This document shows positions 10,027 to 22,256 of a stretch of 64,000 bases of DNA, piece by piece. The position numbers and the translations under genes were made by a program. Position 1 is the first letter of the stretch; every line of letters begins with the position of its first letter. Source of the stretch: Chlorops oryzae (Eukaryota > Arthropoda > Insecta > Diptera > Chloropidae); contig CM035806.1 of NCBI GenBank assembly GCA_020466095.1, forward strand, positions 60,171,048 through 60,235,047, read 5' to 3'. The notes beneath the pieces were generated by a model, which was given only the letters and a program-made list of their open reading frames with translations, was not told where the DNA came from and ran no database searches.

Positions 10027-11379
10027 ATAGTTATGCAAATTATCCAATTTTTTCTGAAAAAAATATATATATACAATTATTTTCTTTCTTTAGTCTACGA
10101 TGAGTTTTCGGACCTGGAATCGGCATCGATTCTTTCTCCGATGTTTTACCGTTGAGCTCACGAAATAAGTTTTTAATTCTTCGTACTTTTTTCCGTTATT
10201 TTGTTATTATAATTCTCTGCATTCTACAATCACAATCAGCAATTCGGACAATTCCAACATTTCCAATTGTATACATCAAAGGATTCGCAACGAACTTTGC
10301 TACCATGGCTGCTCACTGTCTTGCCTGGTTGACTGCTTATTGCTACATGTTTTAACTTGGCTTCAGAACAAATGCCCCACATTTCCTCGATTGTTAAGCT
10401 GAAATTTCCGAATAATTCAAATGAATAGTTAAGGGAATGAAAGGAAATGAAAATTTCACCAATAAACTGCCATAATGCACTTGGAATCGGTGAAATTCAG
10501 TAGTAATGACTTCCTTGTTTGACTGTGAAATACTGACAAACCACCCAAACCGAACCCAACTGAGCCGAACCGGTTGGCAATCCTACAAGAGTGAATAGCG
10601 CACACAATTAGCCTCACTGACTGACTTTGGCCGCGATGTCGGATTTACGACAGGTAAAAAAATAAAAGTAAAAAGTGAAAATGGAAATAAAATAAAAATG
10701 AAAAAGGAAAGCAAACGAAGCGAAAAGAGAGACAGAGACAGGGAGATGAAAGAAATGCATACCTACGTTTATTTTGGCAATGGCATTGCATGGTAGCACC
10801 CTACACGCTCAACCACATGGCTGCGCTGATAGAAGAGTGCTGTATGGGGCCATTGCATAAAAATATTTGCCATGCCACACATTCAAGCGGACAGTTAGTA
10901 TCAAGCAGCAGGCAACAGGCTAGGAACTCTTGCATTTATAGACTTCAGCGGAATATTAACACATCTGAATGAACTTAAAATAAAATGCAGGCAAATGTGC
11001 CCTCAAGGATTTTTCGCTGAGTTTGCTTTCAATTTACTGTTGCCAATGCCAAATTGCAGTTGCAAATTTTTCGGGCCCATTTTTTGCCACCCGTCCTTGC
11101 TTTCCCTGAGTCATCTATCCGGCATTTACGGCGTTTATTTTTTCCCAACTGAAAGTAAGTATTGTACATTATTTCCTTGTCTCATAGACGGGTGCACTCT
11201 GCACAATGTCTGCCAGTGAGCGAGTGAGTGGGCCTTCTGCAGCGTAATATAAAAAGTATTTGTCCATGACAAACATAAAAAGTGGAAATCTGGATGTGTT
11301 CGGGCATTTTAACACGGATGGGGAAAATTCAATTTCATGTGGAACTATGTTGGCGTTTGAGCATTTCAACTGAAGTGAA
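10027..11379. other. Unannotated intergenic stretch
   Basis: The stretch has no recognisable gene, although base composition is less AT-biased between 10.85 and 11.4 kb. Short frames of 60-90 codons occur on both strands without initiation context, splice partners or family resemblance. Confidence 0.4.
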
Positions 11380-12168
11380 AATTCATTGTGGGCGTGGCAT
11401 GGGGGCGCAATAATTTTTTCATTCGTGGTAACCTTTTGCAATTGAACTTTACGTTTAATTCAGTTAGAAAATCTATTTGGCGGCAAGCCCATAAAATTTT
11501 TTCCAACTTTATCCGGAACATTAATTGAGCTCACCATTCGAAGTTACAAAAAATCTCCATTTGTGGGCGTGGCAGTGGGCGGCCATAAATTTTCCTACAC
11601 CTTTCATTTGCCTTGGTAACCTATGTTGCGAATTTGAAGCTCATAACGCCTTTTACTTCGAAGTTACGAAAATCTCTATTTGTGGGCGTGGCAGTGGGCG
11701 GCCATAAATTTTTCACATAATGCCTTGGCAACCTATGTTGCGAATTTGAACTTCTACGCCTTTTACTTCAAAGTTACGAAAAATTGATTTGTGGGCGTGG
11801 CTCAGCGGGCCCATTTTTTGCCGGACAACTTATTCTAGTACCCATTCCAAATTCAAAGCTTTTACGGGACAATTACAAATTTTCTGAAAACAATTAATTT
11901 GTGGCGTGGCAGTGGGCGGAAGTCTCCATTTTTACTATGGATCATACTCGATCCCGATTACCTGTTCAAATTTCGCTTGATTGGTCCACCGTTTCGGAGG
12001 AGATCCACCACGGACGGACGACAAACGGACAGACCGGACAGAAGAGGCGGACATCTAATCTGTTTTTGACCTATCATTTTATATATATTTTCAATAGTCC
12101 GGAGCTTATTCTCCTGTTCAAGATTGCACAAAAACGAATATACCCTGCTTACGCTGGGTATAAAAAGT
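11380..12168 (-). mobile_element. Helentron-like family III element (reverse)
   Basis: The 5' end lies at the right (ATACCCTGCTTACGCTGGGTATAAAAA, in two parts, 12139-12165). Next come a TA run, GACGGAC microsatellite remnants and GGTCCACCGTTTCGGAGGAG. About three units of the 125-bp repeat follow (GTTACGAAAAATCTCCATTT, GTGGGCGTGGCAGTGGGCGG, CCTATGTTGCGAATTTGAA). The 3' hairpin is not found, so the left side is truncated or decayed. Confidence 0.65.
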
Positions 12169-12299
12169 AAGGGTGTTAACACAGGATGGATATTTCATTT
12201 CCGACATTTCTGAAAGAAAACAGTTAAATTATTTTCTTTAACTAAGCTAAACGAAATAAAAAAGGAATGCTAAGGTTTTAAGCCGCTTTGAACTACAAA

Positions 12300-12835
12300 G
12301 TCCGACTTTTGCACAATGTTAAAAATCTCCATTCTCATGGCCGCCGCAAGTTTCTTTCTCATTTCAATTGTTGCTCAAATTTGGAATTGAAGCTCAACCT
12401 TTTACTTCGAAGTTCGAAAAATCTCATTTGTGGGGTGGCTGCCCTTTTTTTACACTTTTAATCCCTTGGTCAACCAGGAATTTGAATTTCCCTTTTCGGA
12501 AGTTACGAAAAATTCGATTTTGGGTGGTTCCAGGCACATACATTTTTTCCACAATTAATCGCTTCACTTGTGGAATTTAAAGCTTACCTTTTTACAAATC
12601 ACGAAAACCCCTATTGTCGGCAATGGCCGATTCTCCTAATAAGGACATACGACCAATTACCTACTAAATTTGACTTGTGGCCAGCGTTTCAGGAGTCGAC
12701 CAGGACACACAACGGAAGGACATTATAAATAATTTGTTTGAATCCGATCAAGAAGAAAATATATGAAATCAACAGTTAGTTCTGGCTGTTGCGATTCGCA
12801 CCCAATATACCTGCTTCGCTGGGTAAAAGTAAGGG
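12300..12835 (-). mobile_element. Decayed Helentron-like family III copy
   Basis: The family III order of blocks is followed in degraded form up to AATATACCTGCTTCGCTGGG (12807-12826). Many single-base losses occur relative to the copies at 11.4 and 30.9 kb. It abuts a decayed family I copy, as family III and I copies do elsewhere. Confidence 0.5.
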
Positions 12836-13720
12836 GATTCGAAAAAATACCCGACACAGAAACACATTTAAATAATTTTTTTCGAGCCAAAAAATAGGCC
12901 TTAAGAAAATGTTTCAATTTATGGCTTAAGGGATATACCACTTTTGAATTTATTTGAAAGCTCTTTGCCACGCCAATTTGATGAATTTTTTTTAATAGAC
13001 TTAATACTGGCCAATTTAAACTTCATTCAAATATTCCGAAAGTCCATTTGGGCTGTTTTTCTTTTGATCCCAGTCCGGGTTCGATTCCGCAACGAAACGG
13101 ATTGTAATGTTCCAAGCTAGCACTTTTCAAAATCGCACGTTAGGGGCCTTCATAAAAAGAAAACTTTACAAAACAAGAAAAGGACAACATGGCCATTAAC
13201 GGCAATGGACCATTACCTCTAAATTGAACTTGGGCCGTTTTGGATTTTCTGAAGGCCCTGAATAGGTATTTTATGTTCGATCAGAAATTTTGGAATGGAT
13301 ACAAAAAGCTCCTACAGCTTTCGTTCGAGTCCATTTGTATTTCGAGGTAGAAAAAAATTCGAAAAGCCCTTCTGCACGCCATTTCCAATTTTTGGACCAT
13401 ACTTGCCAAATTTGTTAAATGAAAATTTATTGAAATATCTGAAACTCCGTTTTTGGGTTTCGTCAGCCCAGCGGATACCCCAAAATGGCCGAAATGGGTA
13501 TTCTCGCCTGTTCTTACTCATTGGCTGAGTGCATACCACAAATTTCTCAAATAGCTCAACCTTGTGAAAACTGTATACAAACAAAACAGAGCAGAGCGGA
13601 CGGCAATGTCTTTCCAATCTCCTGGTAGTATCATTCATTATATAAATTTTTGTATGGTCAATCTCGACTTTTGGAGTACACACAGCAACAAACGGTATAC
13701 CCGACAGAGAATAATCGATA
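12836..13720 (-). mobile_element. Decayed Helentron-like family I copy (reverse)
   Basis: From AATACCCGACACAGAAACAC at the left to GGTATACCCGACAGAG at 13694-13709, the order of family I blocks is kept but with numerous indels. A B-box-like GGTTCGATTCC occurs at about 13079-13089 within it. No coding frame is credible. Confidence 0.5.
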
Positions 13721-14139
13721 AAAAAGGTCCGAAATGTTTATGGGATGCCAATGCAACGCAGGTTATTTCTGTTTTGAAAATCGCTTACCCTTTAGCTTGG
13801 GTTTGGTACAAGCTAATCATAAATGCCGAAATAAATTTCTGTAATAGAAACACAGGGAAATAATTTTAATACGTAGCTCCAATAGAAATACAATATACAT
13901 GTAGATATGTTCTCGGAAAGTTTGCCTTCATTGGTTAAAAGATATGATTTGAATATTTAAGAAGTAAAGATCTTTGCAGGAATATGAATATGAACGAAAA
14001 TTAAATACGAAAATAGAGCCAAAATGTTTAAGACCATAATATTTTGGCCGTTTGGCAAAATTCTTACCATTTAGCAAATGGAGCAACCAAAAACTTATAA
14101 AAATCGCGATTAGGGCCCAATCAGAAAACGATAACTTAA

Positions 14140-14410
14140 ACGATACCATCCTTAAAAGGGCTGATATTACCCTAAAAATGCAGGCCCAAATCCCAAAGCC
14201 CAAAAATCAAACGAAATGGGCCCAAATTGAGCCCAAATTCAGCGCCCAAATCAAGCCCAAACCAAGTAAATTAACAAAACCGCCATACCAAAGAATGCGC
14301 GCCCAAACATAACCAAAGGTCAATTTGAAATCGAATCAAGAAATTTCAAAAGGCCCAATTGAGCCAGCCGCCCAAATAACCCAACTTGTTAATCACATGA
14401 CAATAATCCC
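14140..14410. repeat. GCCCAAA-rich arm, forward
   Basis: The stretch is dominated by GCCCAAAT and GAGCCCAAAT words. The inverse words GGGCTCAATT and ATTTGGGC dominate 15860-16095, so the two stretches look like arms of one larger inverted element, split by Helentron-like insertions. A third patch lies at 15055-15100. The 86-codon frame here is a by-product of the repeat. Confidence 0.45.
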
Positions 14411-14429
14411 GCACAGACCATTTTCAAAT

Positions 14430-15040
14430 TAATTTTTAATACAAGGGTGTTTAGGCAATAGGGCCCAATACCATTTTGTTGAACTTTATGAAAATGCCCT
14501 TTGGGCCACTTTTCAATTTTTTTGAATCTATCGGAGGTAAATACCCTAATAATCTAAGATTGAACTTTTCGAAAATTCAAGGGAAAATTTTTTGACAGAC
14601 CAGACGGAGGACCCTTAAAAGGACCGACAAGGAAAATTTTTAAGGATGCTTAAGCTACAAGGCTAAGTCCAATTTGTTCAATCCTTTGATTCGGGTGTAG
14701 GAGAGAATATTCGAAAAACGCCCTTCTGCCACGCCCACTTTTCAAATTTTTTAAATTCATAGTAATTGTCTTTAAACATGTTCAAATACCAAATTTCATC
14801 AAAGTATTTTGAAAAACTCCGATTTTAGAGCAGTTTTTGTTGTTTTCGTAACAGACCCTAGTACTGGAGGTACCCCTAAAAATGGTCCGATCGGGTCCAT
14901 TCTTGAACTTGTCCTTACTCATGTCCCCGTGAGCACGAATACCAAATTTCGTCAAGATAGCTCAACTCCTTCAATACAAAAACTGTTTACAGACAGACGG
15001 ACAGACAGACGGACAGACATGTCTAAATCGGGTATAAAAC
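14430..15040 (-). mobile_element. Helentron-like family I copy (reverse), partly decayed
   Basis: The left half is degraded. From 14690 onward it matches the consensus well, through CTAGTACTGGAGGTACCCCT and the GACAGACGGACAGAC microsatellite to CATGTCTAAATCGGGTATAA. The 5' terminal hairpin region has been lost, so the core joins GCCCAAA-rich sequence directly. Confidence 0.65.
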
Positions 15041-15182
15041 ACAAAATCGGCGCAAATTGAGCCCAATGCGCGCCCAAATCCAGCCCAAAATTGAAAAAAT
15101 TATGAAAAGTTCAATTTGACTTTAAACCTATAAACGTAAAAAATCCAGTCTTTTCAATTTGGAAAAAACGGTGTCAATGAAG

Positions 15183-15245
15183 AGCACATGACTAGTAGAC
15201 GAGAGTTCCAGGGTTCAAATCCCACAACGAGGTAGATAAAAATCG
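15183..15245 (+). repeat. tRNA-like A/B-box module 5 (weak)
   Basis: ACATGACTAGTAGACGAGAG followed by CCAGGGTTCAAATCCCACAA gives a good B box with a pairing GGG/CCC T stem. The A box is weak. It sits between GCCCAAA-rich sequence and Helentron fragments. Confidence 0.35.
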
Positions 15246-15296
15246 AGAAATTAACATTTTTAAAAATAATAGGTATTTGGAATTTTAAATAGAGAA

Positions 15297-15372
15297 ACAA
15301 GTAAGGGTGTTATAGTCAGGCAAGCCTGACAATAGAATACCCGACACAGACAGACATCTGCAAATATTTTTT
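15297..15372 (-). mobile_element. Helentron-like family I 3' end fragment
   Basis: ACAAGTAAGGGTGTTATAGT, the hairpin CAGGCAAGCCTG and AATACCCGACACAGAC form the inverse of the family I 3' end. After about 75 bp it joins the 5' end of a forward-oriented copy, without intervening sequence. Confidence 0.6.
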
Positions 15373-15790
15373 ATACGCGACACACTCTGTGTCGAGGGTA
15401 TATTGCGTTTGTGTGGTTGTATGTAACACCCAGAACCAGTCGAGATTGACCATACAAAATATATATAGAAATGATCAGCGTCACCAGGAGATTCGATTTA
15501 GACATGTCCGTCCGTCTGTCTGTCTGTCTGTCCGTCTGTTTGTATACAGTTTTCTTATCGAAGAAGTTGAGCTATCTTGACGAAATTATGGTATGCGTAC
15601 TCAGAGGCACATGAGTAAGAACAGGTTCGAGAATGGACCCGATCGGACCATTTTTAGGGGTACCTCCAGTACTAGGGTCTGTTACGAAAAACTGCTCTAA
15701 AACCGGAGGCTTTCAAGATATTTCAATGAAATTTTACATTTGAACAAATTTTAAGGCAAGTAATGTGATTTCCAAAATTATAAAAGCGGG
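15373..15790 (+). mobile_element. Helentron-like family I 5' half (forward)
   Basis: It starts with CGACACACTCTGTGTCGAGG, the 5' terminal hairpin, and continues through TGTGTGGTTG, TATATATAGAAATGATCAG, the CATGTCC core, a (CTGT)n run and GTACCTCCAGTACTAGGGTC. It ends near the GCGGGCGCGGC block at 15790. The 3' half is absent. Confidence 0.65.
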
Positions 15791-15859
15791 CGCGGCCTTA
15801 ATTCATTAAGGCGCAATACTCAAATAATAATAATAATAATAATAATAATATTTTTTTGT

Positions 15860-16095
15860 TATTTTGGGCCCATTTTGGCTGTATTTGGGCTTGATTTAGG
15901 CGCGCATTGGGCTCAATTCGGGGGCGTTTTTGTTAGATTTGGGCGTGCATTTGGTTCGATTTTGGGCGCATTTGTTTACTACCCATGCCCGGTTTGGGCT
16001 CGATTTGGGGGCGTTCTTTTTAGATTTTGGCCTGGTTTGGGCTCGATTTGGGAGCGATACTGTTCATTATTTGGGCCCAGTTAGGGCGTTCTTTG
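15860..16095. repeat. GGGC-rich arm, inverse of 14140-14410
   Basis: ATTTGGGC, GGGCTCGATT and GGGGGCGTT words occur in a run, with the inverse sense to the arm at 14.1-14.4 kb. It is preceded by a short (AAT)n run (15827-15850). A small family I 3'-end relic (GGGCGTTATATTCAGGCGAA) follows near 16168-16200. Confidence 0.45.
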
Positions 16096-16202
16096 GGGGT
16101 GCAAAATAAATACAAATTGTTTACTCGGGTAGGATAAATTTTTCAATGATAATTGTTTAAAGCAATTAAGGGCGTTATATTCAGGCGAACCTGAGAATAC
16201 AA

Positions 16203-17937
16203 TCCTCATCTATAAATTCCATAATAAAAATTGGGGTCTGTAAAGGCAGTTTACGGACGATAATTATACATTATTACATCATGAACATATATGTTTGCTA
16301 ATTTTTGATTATTTTTTCTCTCCTTGTATGTAAGTCCGCATAAAGCAAATGAGAATCTTAGAAAAATATTTATATGCACTAATACTTTCATTGTTTGATA
16401 TGACAAAACAATCAAATAACGTTTTATTAAGTCTTAATATCTTTGGTGTTCAATATAACAAAACAGCCAAACAAAACTTTGTTTCAAATTTAATATTACA
16501 AACTTTGCCCAAATTTTGTGATTTTTTTCAAATTTTTAATTGTGGAGTTTAACAACCGCTATTAATTGGAATTTTTCGTACTCAGTTTTTCTGTGTAGAC
16601 AGCGACGGAGAAACGTCGAATGCTTATGAACAGAGTGAAATTTTATGAAAAATAATACCAGGAAACAAAGAGTATGAAAAATGTATCATGATTCCAAACG
16701 CTTTTGGTAGTACGCAAATTTACGCACAAATTTATTAGAAATATAAAATAACAAATCCATAAAAACAAGTGAACCAATTGGTAAGGTAAAGAATGCATAT
16801 GTATGTATATGTATGTACCTACAGCAAACGGTAGAATTGTACGTAAACAAATGAGACCGTCGTCAAGTTCAAGTGATTTGCATGAAATAGACGAATGTGT
16901 AGAATCCAATAATGATGGTCTTAGTAGAGCAGTAATGAAAGATATACAGAAATCAGAGTAGCCAGTGTAACATAGACGAGAAATTGGTGAAGTGATTCTT
17001 AAAACACCGAAAATCCAAAAGCATTGAGGTTTCATCTGCTTCAATAAGTCTCATTAAATGTGACAAAATTGTTTAAAGAACTGTTTATCCAGATGAATAA
17101 GTGCACATTGGCCTAAGAACACAGCTTTTAAAAGCGAAAGAATTAGTTAAAAACATAAATACCCTTCTAGTGGGCCGTGCAGTATTGTACAAAAGCTCTA
17201 ATTTGACGTTGGCGTAGGAATATATGTAGAAAAATCGAACGATTACATACATCATTTTTAAACGAGACCCTTAATATTATTACAAATGGAAACGACATTG
17301 ATGGACGTGTACTTAATTGCAATTAAAATTCTATCTTTCATTTGCGACACTCCAGCAATAGCGTTTTTATGTGGCACGGTGTGTCATTCATAATTCTTTT
17401 AACGGGCACAGCAAATGCATGCAGTTGGGAACGCGAAATAAGAATAGGACAGCTTAGAGTACGTCACGTGGATAGACTACTTAGAACTACTTAAAGCTTT
17501 TATGGACCGAAAGAATAAAAATTTTCATAAACATTCCCCCGATGATACCATAAGTTTTTAAGAGATTGGCTTAAAAATGATTTCCTCAATTTCCTGTTGA
17601 TCCTATTCATCTATTGGACTTTGGGTTAAAAAGGAAGATGATATATATAATAGTTAAAAGAAAAGCACGAAGTTGCATATTTGCATTTCACTTTCAATTG
17701 CTTTTATAACTACATCAATCCTTTATGCGTGTAAGCGATCGTAGGGAAGTGCTGAAAGTGCAATTACAGAAATCTTAATTTAATTGTTCACTGAGCTAAA
17801 AATCGTAGTAAAAATAACAAAAACGTAGTTAATTAAACTATGAAGAGCAATGATTTGGCTCTATAAACGGTAGAAGTTAAAATAACCACAAGCGTATTAA
17901 AAAAATTTAAATACGAAAGTAGTAGCAAATCCCAAGT
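16203..17937. other. Unannotated intergenic stretch
   Basis: The stretch is AT-rich. A 133-codon frame on the minus strand (16643-17044) has no family resemblance. The opposite strand holds a short coding-like patch of 36 codons from ATG 16851 to TAG 16959-16961, rich in Ser, Asp and Glu, without convincing extension. Confidence 0.35.
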
Positions 17938-17939
17938 CG

Positions 17940-18777
17940 GCGGTATATTGCGTTTGTGTGGTTGTGTGTAACACAAAGAACCAGTCGAGATAGACCATAC
18001 AAAATATATATAGAAATGATCAGCGTCACCAGGAGATTCGATTTAGACATGTCCGTCCGTCTGTCTGTCTGTCCGTCTGTTTGTATACAGTTATCTTATC
18101 GAAGCAGTTCAGCTATCTTGGTATGCGAGCACATGGGGACATGAGTAAGAACAAGTTCGAGAATGGACCCGATCGGGCCATTTTTAGGGGTACCTCCAGT
18201 ACTAGGGTCTGTTACGAAAATCACAAAAACTGCTTTAAAATCGAAGTTTTTCAAGATATTTCGATGAAATTTGATAGTTGAACATATTTAAAGGCCAGTA
18301 ATATTATTTCCAAAAATTGGAAAAGTGGGCGTGGCAGAAGGGCGGTTTTCGAAAATTGTCTCCTACACCCGAAATTCAAATGGGATTTGAACGAAATTTG
18401 GCACTTATGCTTCCTTTGTAGCCTTAAGCATCCTTCCAAAAAATGTTCCTTGATCGGTCCATTTTTAAGGGTACCTCCAGTACTAGGGTCTGTCACAAAA
18501 ATCCCAAAACTGCCTCAAAATCGGATTTTTTCGAAATATTTTAATGAAACTTAAAATTTGAGCGTGTATTTAAGCCTCCAATTAGGATTGCAAAAATAAA
18601 TGGAAAAGTGGGCGTAGAAAAGGGGCAGTTTTCATAAAGAAATCTATCAAAAGCCGGTATATAGGGCCCCTTATGGTCTTAAACACCTCTTGATATTAAA
18701 AATTATTTGAACATGTGAGTCTGTGTCGGGTATTCTATTGTCAGGCTCGCCTGACTATAACACCCTTACTTGTTTTT
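17940..18777 (+). mobile_element. Helentron-like family I element, nearly complete
   Basis: One of the best copies. GGTATATTGCGTTTGTGTGG is followed by a TA run, TGATCAGCGTCACCAGGAGA, a CATGTCCGTCCGTCTGTC microsatellite and two GTACCTCCAGTACTAGGGTC blocks, each followed by a GTGGGCGTGG block. It ends with the 3' hairpin GTCAGGCTCGCCTGAC and CTTACTTGTTTTTA. Only the outer arm of the 5' hairpin is missing. It carries no protein and abuts a family II 3' end in the same orientation. Confidence 0.75.
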
Positions 18778-19104
18778 ATTTTATTTTATTTTAACCATGA
18801 CCTCAATTCGCAAAATTCGCAAAAATTTCATTTTCACTATTTTAAATTGAGTCTTTTACAGCTAGATATAATACCCTCTAACGGTTAAAACTTGACCATG
18901 ACCACCATTCGCGAAAATTTTGTGCTTAATAATAATTTCGAGTTTGAGAAGCTAAATCGAGGAACAGATAAGGTATAACTAGATATCCAAGCTAGAACAA
19001 TAAAAACGATAGGAATTTTTGTTAGGGTAATGTTTTAATATATTTTAAGCTAAGGAAAAGGTATGTGTGCAATCGGCTAAGCCGATGTAAACTTCTTTAC
19101 TTGA
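18778..19104 (+). mobile_element. Helentron-like family II, 3' portion
   Basis: One and a half units of the 102-bp repeat (AACCATGACCTCAATTCGC, then GACCATGACCACCATTCGCG) are followed by the family II tail. The tail ends in the hairpin CAATCGGCTAAGCCGATG and TTTACTTG. The 5' half, core and microsatellite are absent, apparently replaced by the family I element immediately upstream. Confidence 0.7.
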
Positions 19105-20640
19105 AATGGTTGAACCTCTCATTAGATGTATTCCATAAATCGCTGTGCGTTGCGTATAAGCCAATCAATTGAAAAGTTTTTTCTTTTGTCCACAGCTTGG
19201 AGTCACATTTTCGTGGAGCTTTTTTTGAGTTTGTGCCAGTTTTTCACAAAATAACAATTCAAACACATTTGTGTTGAACAAAAAAGGAGCGCTTTAAATC
19301 GAAGTAGGTTTGATTTGAATTTCAAATTCCTATCTCTACTTAAGATTAAAAAAAAACTATCAAACATGTTTGATAGAGTGTAGAGCAGATATATCTCTCT
19401 ACCCCCTACATGAAAATATGTATACCATACAATACTACAAGCGACACTTCCCAAAATCACTAAGACGGGTGAGGAGAGCTTGTATAAACCGACTTTGCCC
19501 ATTCACAATCTGACTTTGCCCACAGTTAACACATTCACATAAAATAAACTGACTTTCACCACGATTTGTGTACATATGAACTCACACATCGACATTACAA
19601 TCTGACTTTCAACACAGCAGAGCTCAATGCTTATTACCCTCTAGGAAGCGTGAGGTATATTGCCCGGATGCAACTAGTACTTTCACCAAAACTAAAGAAC
19701 TAGTGCAAAGGGGGGTATAGCTTAATATAAAGCTCCGACTTGTATTGCATGGAAAAATGGTTTTTCGTGTCAGTAATAAGAGTTGCCATTATATAGTTGT
19801 TGCAAAGAGCGTTGGTGCTCCGAAGTCAAAAATAAAATCTATCTTTATATATTACAAATATTTTTGTAAATAAAACAAACACGAAAAATAATTCGGTGTC
19901 TTTTAATTATTGCGTATTGGAGGCTCAAAAATTTTTAGAACAAAAATAACCAAAAAACCACAAAATATGGTCAATAATCTTTCAAAGGAACTAGTGTTTT
20001 ACTATACCCAATTTGTTCCCAAATCACTAAAAAAGCGTTAGTTCGAGTGAACAATTAGTGATTTTTAGCCCACACGCAATGTTAATTTTGTACAGAGTAA
20101 TACATAACCAGGGGTATAAAGAAGAACCAGTGCTGGTGGAATTAGAACTAGTAAAACGCTAGAGCTTAACTACTCATACTTCCTGCAGGGCTGTTGAACT
20201 GTTCACCACAGCAGTCGTTGACAAAACTCTATCTTTTTCAGTCGCACTCATGTAAACTGTTCTCTGTCTCTATCGCACCCGCATATTCTTATCATACCTA
20301 CAAGCAAATTCAAAAAATTTAGAGAGTGTCGTTTGTAGTATTGTATGATGTATACACTATAGATTTTTGTATCCAACAATTATCTCAAGTAGAGTTTGTA
20401 GAGAGCTTGTGTAGTGCGCTCTACAGGGTGTATACACTTGTCTACGTATCTACAAGAGAGTTTTTTCTCTATCTCTACGTAAATAAATCTTTAGTCGACA
20501 CTTGGCTTAAGACTTTCTCTATGCATTCAAAGAGTTTTCTCTATGGAAAAAGCATATTATTCATATAGTTTAAGCATATTTCTCCATAAAATCGCTCAAT
20601 AAGGGGAACTTATCGATTTTATGGGGTCATATTTTTCTGT
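19105..20640. other. Unannotated intergenic stretch
   Basis: No supported gene. Dispersed words such as TCTGTGTGTA (20633) and repeated CTCTAC-type words (20230-20550) are seen. Its right limit is the truncated start of a LINE. Confidence 0.4.
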
Positions 20641-21992
20641 GTGTATAAGCAATATGCAAAAGTTATACCTCTGCCAAAGACTAAAGACGAATTTAGGCCC
20701 ATTGCTATACAACCCTTTCTTTCGAAAATTTGCGAGCGGATCATCCAAACACAAATTAATAATTTTCTGTCTGCCAACAATAAATTATCTATCTTCCAAT
20801 CAGGCTTTCGCTCGAAGCATAGCTGTGTGACAACACTGATTGATGTAGCTGAAGAAATTAGAGTCGCTCTCGATAATAAGCGAATGGCTATTCTTGTGCT
20901 CTTGGATCACGCTAAAGCATTCGATTCTTTAGAACGCTACCAACTGTACCATAAATTAGTGCATCAATTCTCTTTCAGTCTGATAGCAGCGAACTTAATA
21001 TTTTCATATCTCTCTGACCGATTCCAGGCAGTATTTTTAAATTGCAAATTCTCTACCTTCCAGGAAGTGAACAGAGGAGTTCCTCAGGGTTCTATTCTTG
21101 GGCCCTTACTTTTCTCGATGTATATAAATGGCCTCCCTGGTATCATAAAACACTGTAAAGTGCATATGTACGCTGACGACGTGCAATTGTACGCAAATTG
21201 CAGCGTTGAAAATATTCACTCGCTCTGCGGGAAAATTAATGAAGATTTAAAAACAGTTTGCGTATAAATACCGCTAAATCAAAAGCTCTTCTTTTGTATA
21301 GACGTCCAATCTCAAAAGCATCTCTCTCAAAGCTGTTGATAAGAGAGAATGAAATTCAGTATGTTGAGACAGCTAAAAACCTCGGTATTGTATTTAACGA
21401 AAAGTTGCAGTGAGACAATCATATCAATCAATCTGTCGGTAAATGTTACAGCCAGTTACGATCATTAAGTAGAATCAAATATTTCATTCCGCAAAACATA
21501 AGATTGCTTTTGGCTAAAACTCTTATGCTACCTCAAATACTGTACGGTTGCGAAATTTTTGCAAACTGCAGTGCAGAAAGTATGCATAAGCTTAATTTCA
21601 TATACAATAACATTATAAGATTTATTTACGGACTTAAAAACTTTGATAGGATATCAGCGTACAATAAAAACATTTTCAATATGACCTTTGACAAATACCG
21701 GACCGATAAGACACTTATTTTACTGCATAAAATAATATATACCGAAGAACCTCTTTGCCTATTTAAAAAACTTCATTTCATGCGCTCTAATAGAGGAAAA
21801 GGATTGATAGCTCCAAGTTATTTATTTCGTATCGTATTTAACATACTTGCGAAACGGCATTTTTTTGTTCACGCTATTGGTGCTTGGAATTCACTCCCAA
21901 ATAACCTACAAAAACAAGCGGCATGCAGGACTTCAGACGCAAACTTGCAAAATTTTATCAATAATTTTAAGTACGTCAATATGAACAAGTAG
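20641..21992 (+). pseudogene. Reverse transcriptase ORF2 remnant
   Basis: The reading frame encodes the RT palm and fingers and the C-terminal region of a LINE ORF2 protein, the enzyme that copies element RNA into the genome. RT signatures appear in order: VIPLPK...FRPIAIQPFLSK, QSGFRSKHSC, LVLLDHAKAFDS, SYLSDRFQAV, GVPQGSILGPLLFSMYI and the catalytic box MYADDVQLYA (YADD at 21169-21180). The frame breaks near 21262-21270, where one base seems lost, and resumes as INTAKSKALLLYRRPISKAS. A TGA at 21411-21413 interrupts it again. The last 160 codons (from 21504) end at TAG 21990-21992 and contain LAKTLMLPQILYGCE. The endonuclease domain is absent. It is therefore dead as an autonomous element. 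The clade call is by resemblance only. Confidence 0.8.
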
Positions 21993-22200
21993 TTTTAAGA
22001 AACAGAAATATATTGTGCAGGATAAGAATTGTTTAATATAAGTAGATTATAAGATCATAAGTTATTTATGTTATAGATATAGGTTCAATAATGCCCCGTT
22101 TATTGAAATTGTGTGTATATCATGAGCTAACAGCAAATTATAAGATTATATATCTTACGGTGTTAAGCATGTCAAAAGAAAATAAATACATGCATGCAGT
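20641..22200 (+). mobile_element. 5'-truncated LINE (CR1/Jockey group)
   Basis: A non-LTR retrotransposon fragment begins within the reverse transcriptase domain and runs to a 3' untranslated region with AATAAA at 22181-22186. The missing 5' part fits incomplete target-primed reverse transcription. No clear target duplication was found. The coding remnant is given separately. It is the longest retroelement in the window. Confidence 0.8.
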
Positions 22201-22256
22201 GTTGAAAGCCCATACTTAAAATATTTATCTTCAGAAGGTCTTACGCTTGCATGAAA

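Noticed and set aside
16643..17044. 133-codon minus frame, hydrophobic
   Set aside because: No signal peptide, family resemblance or splice partner. The opposite strand looks at least as coding-like over part of it.
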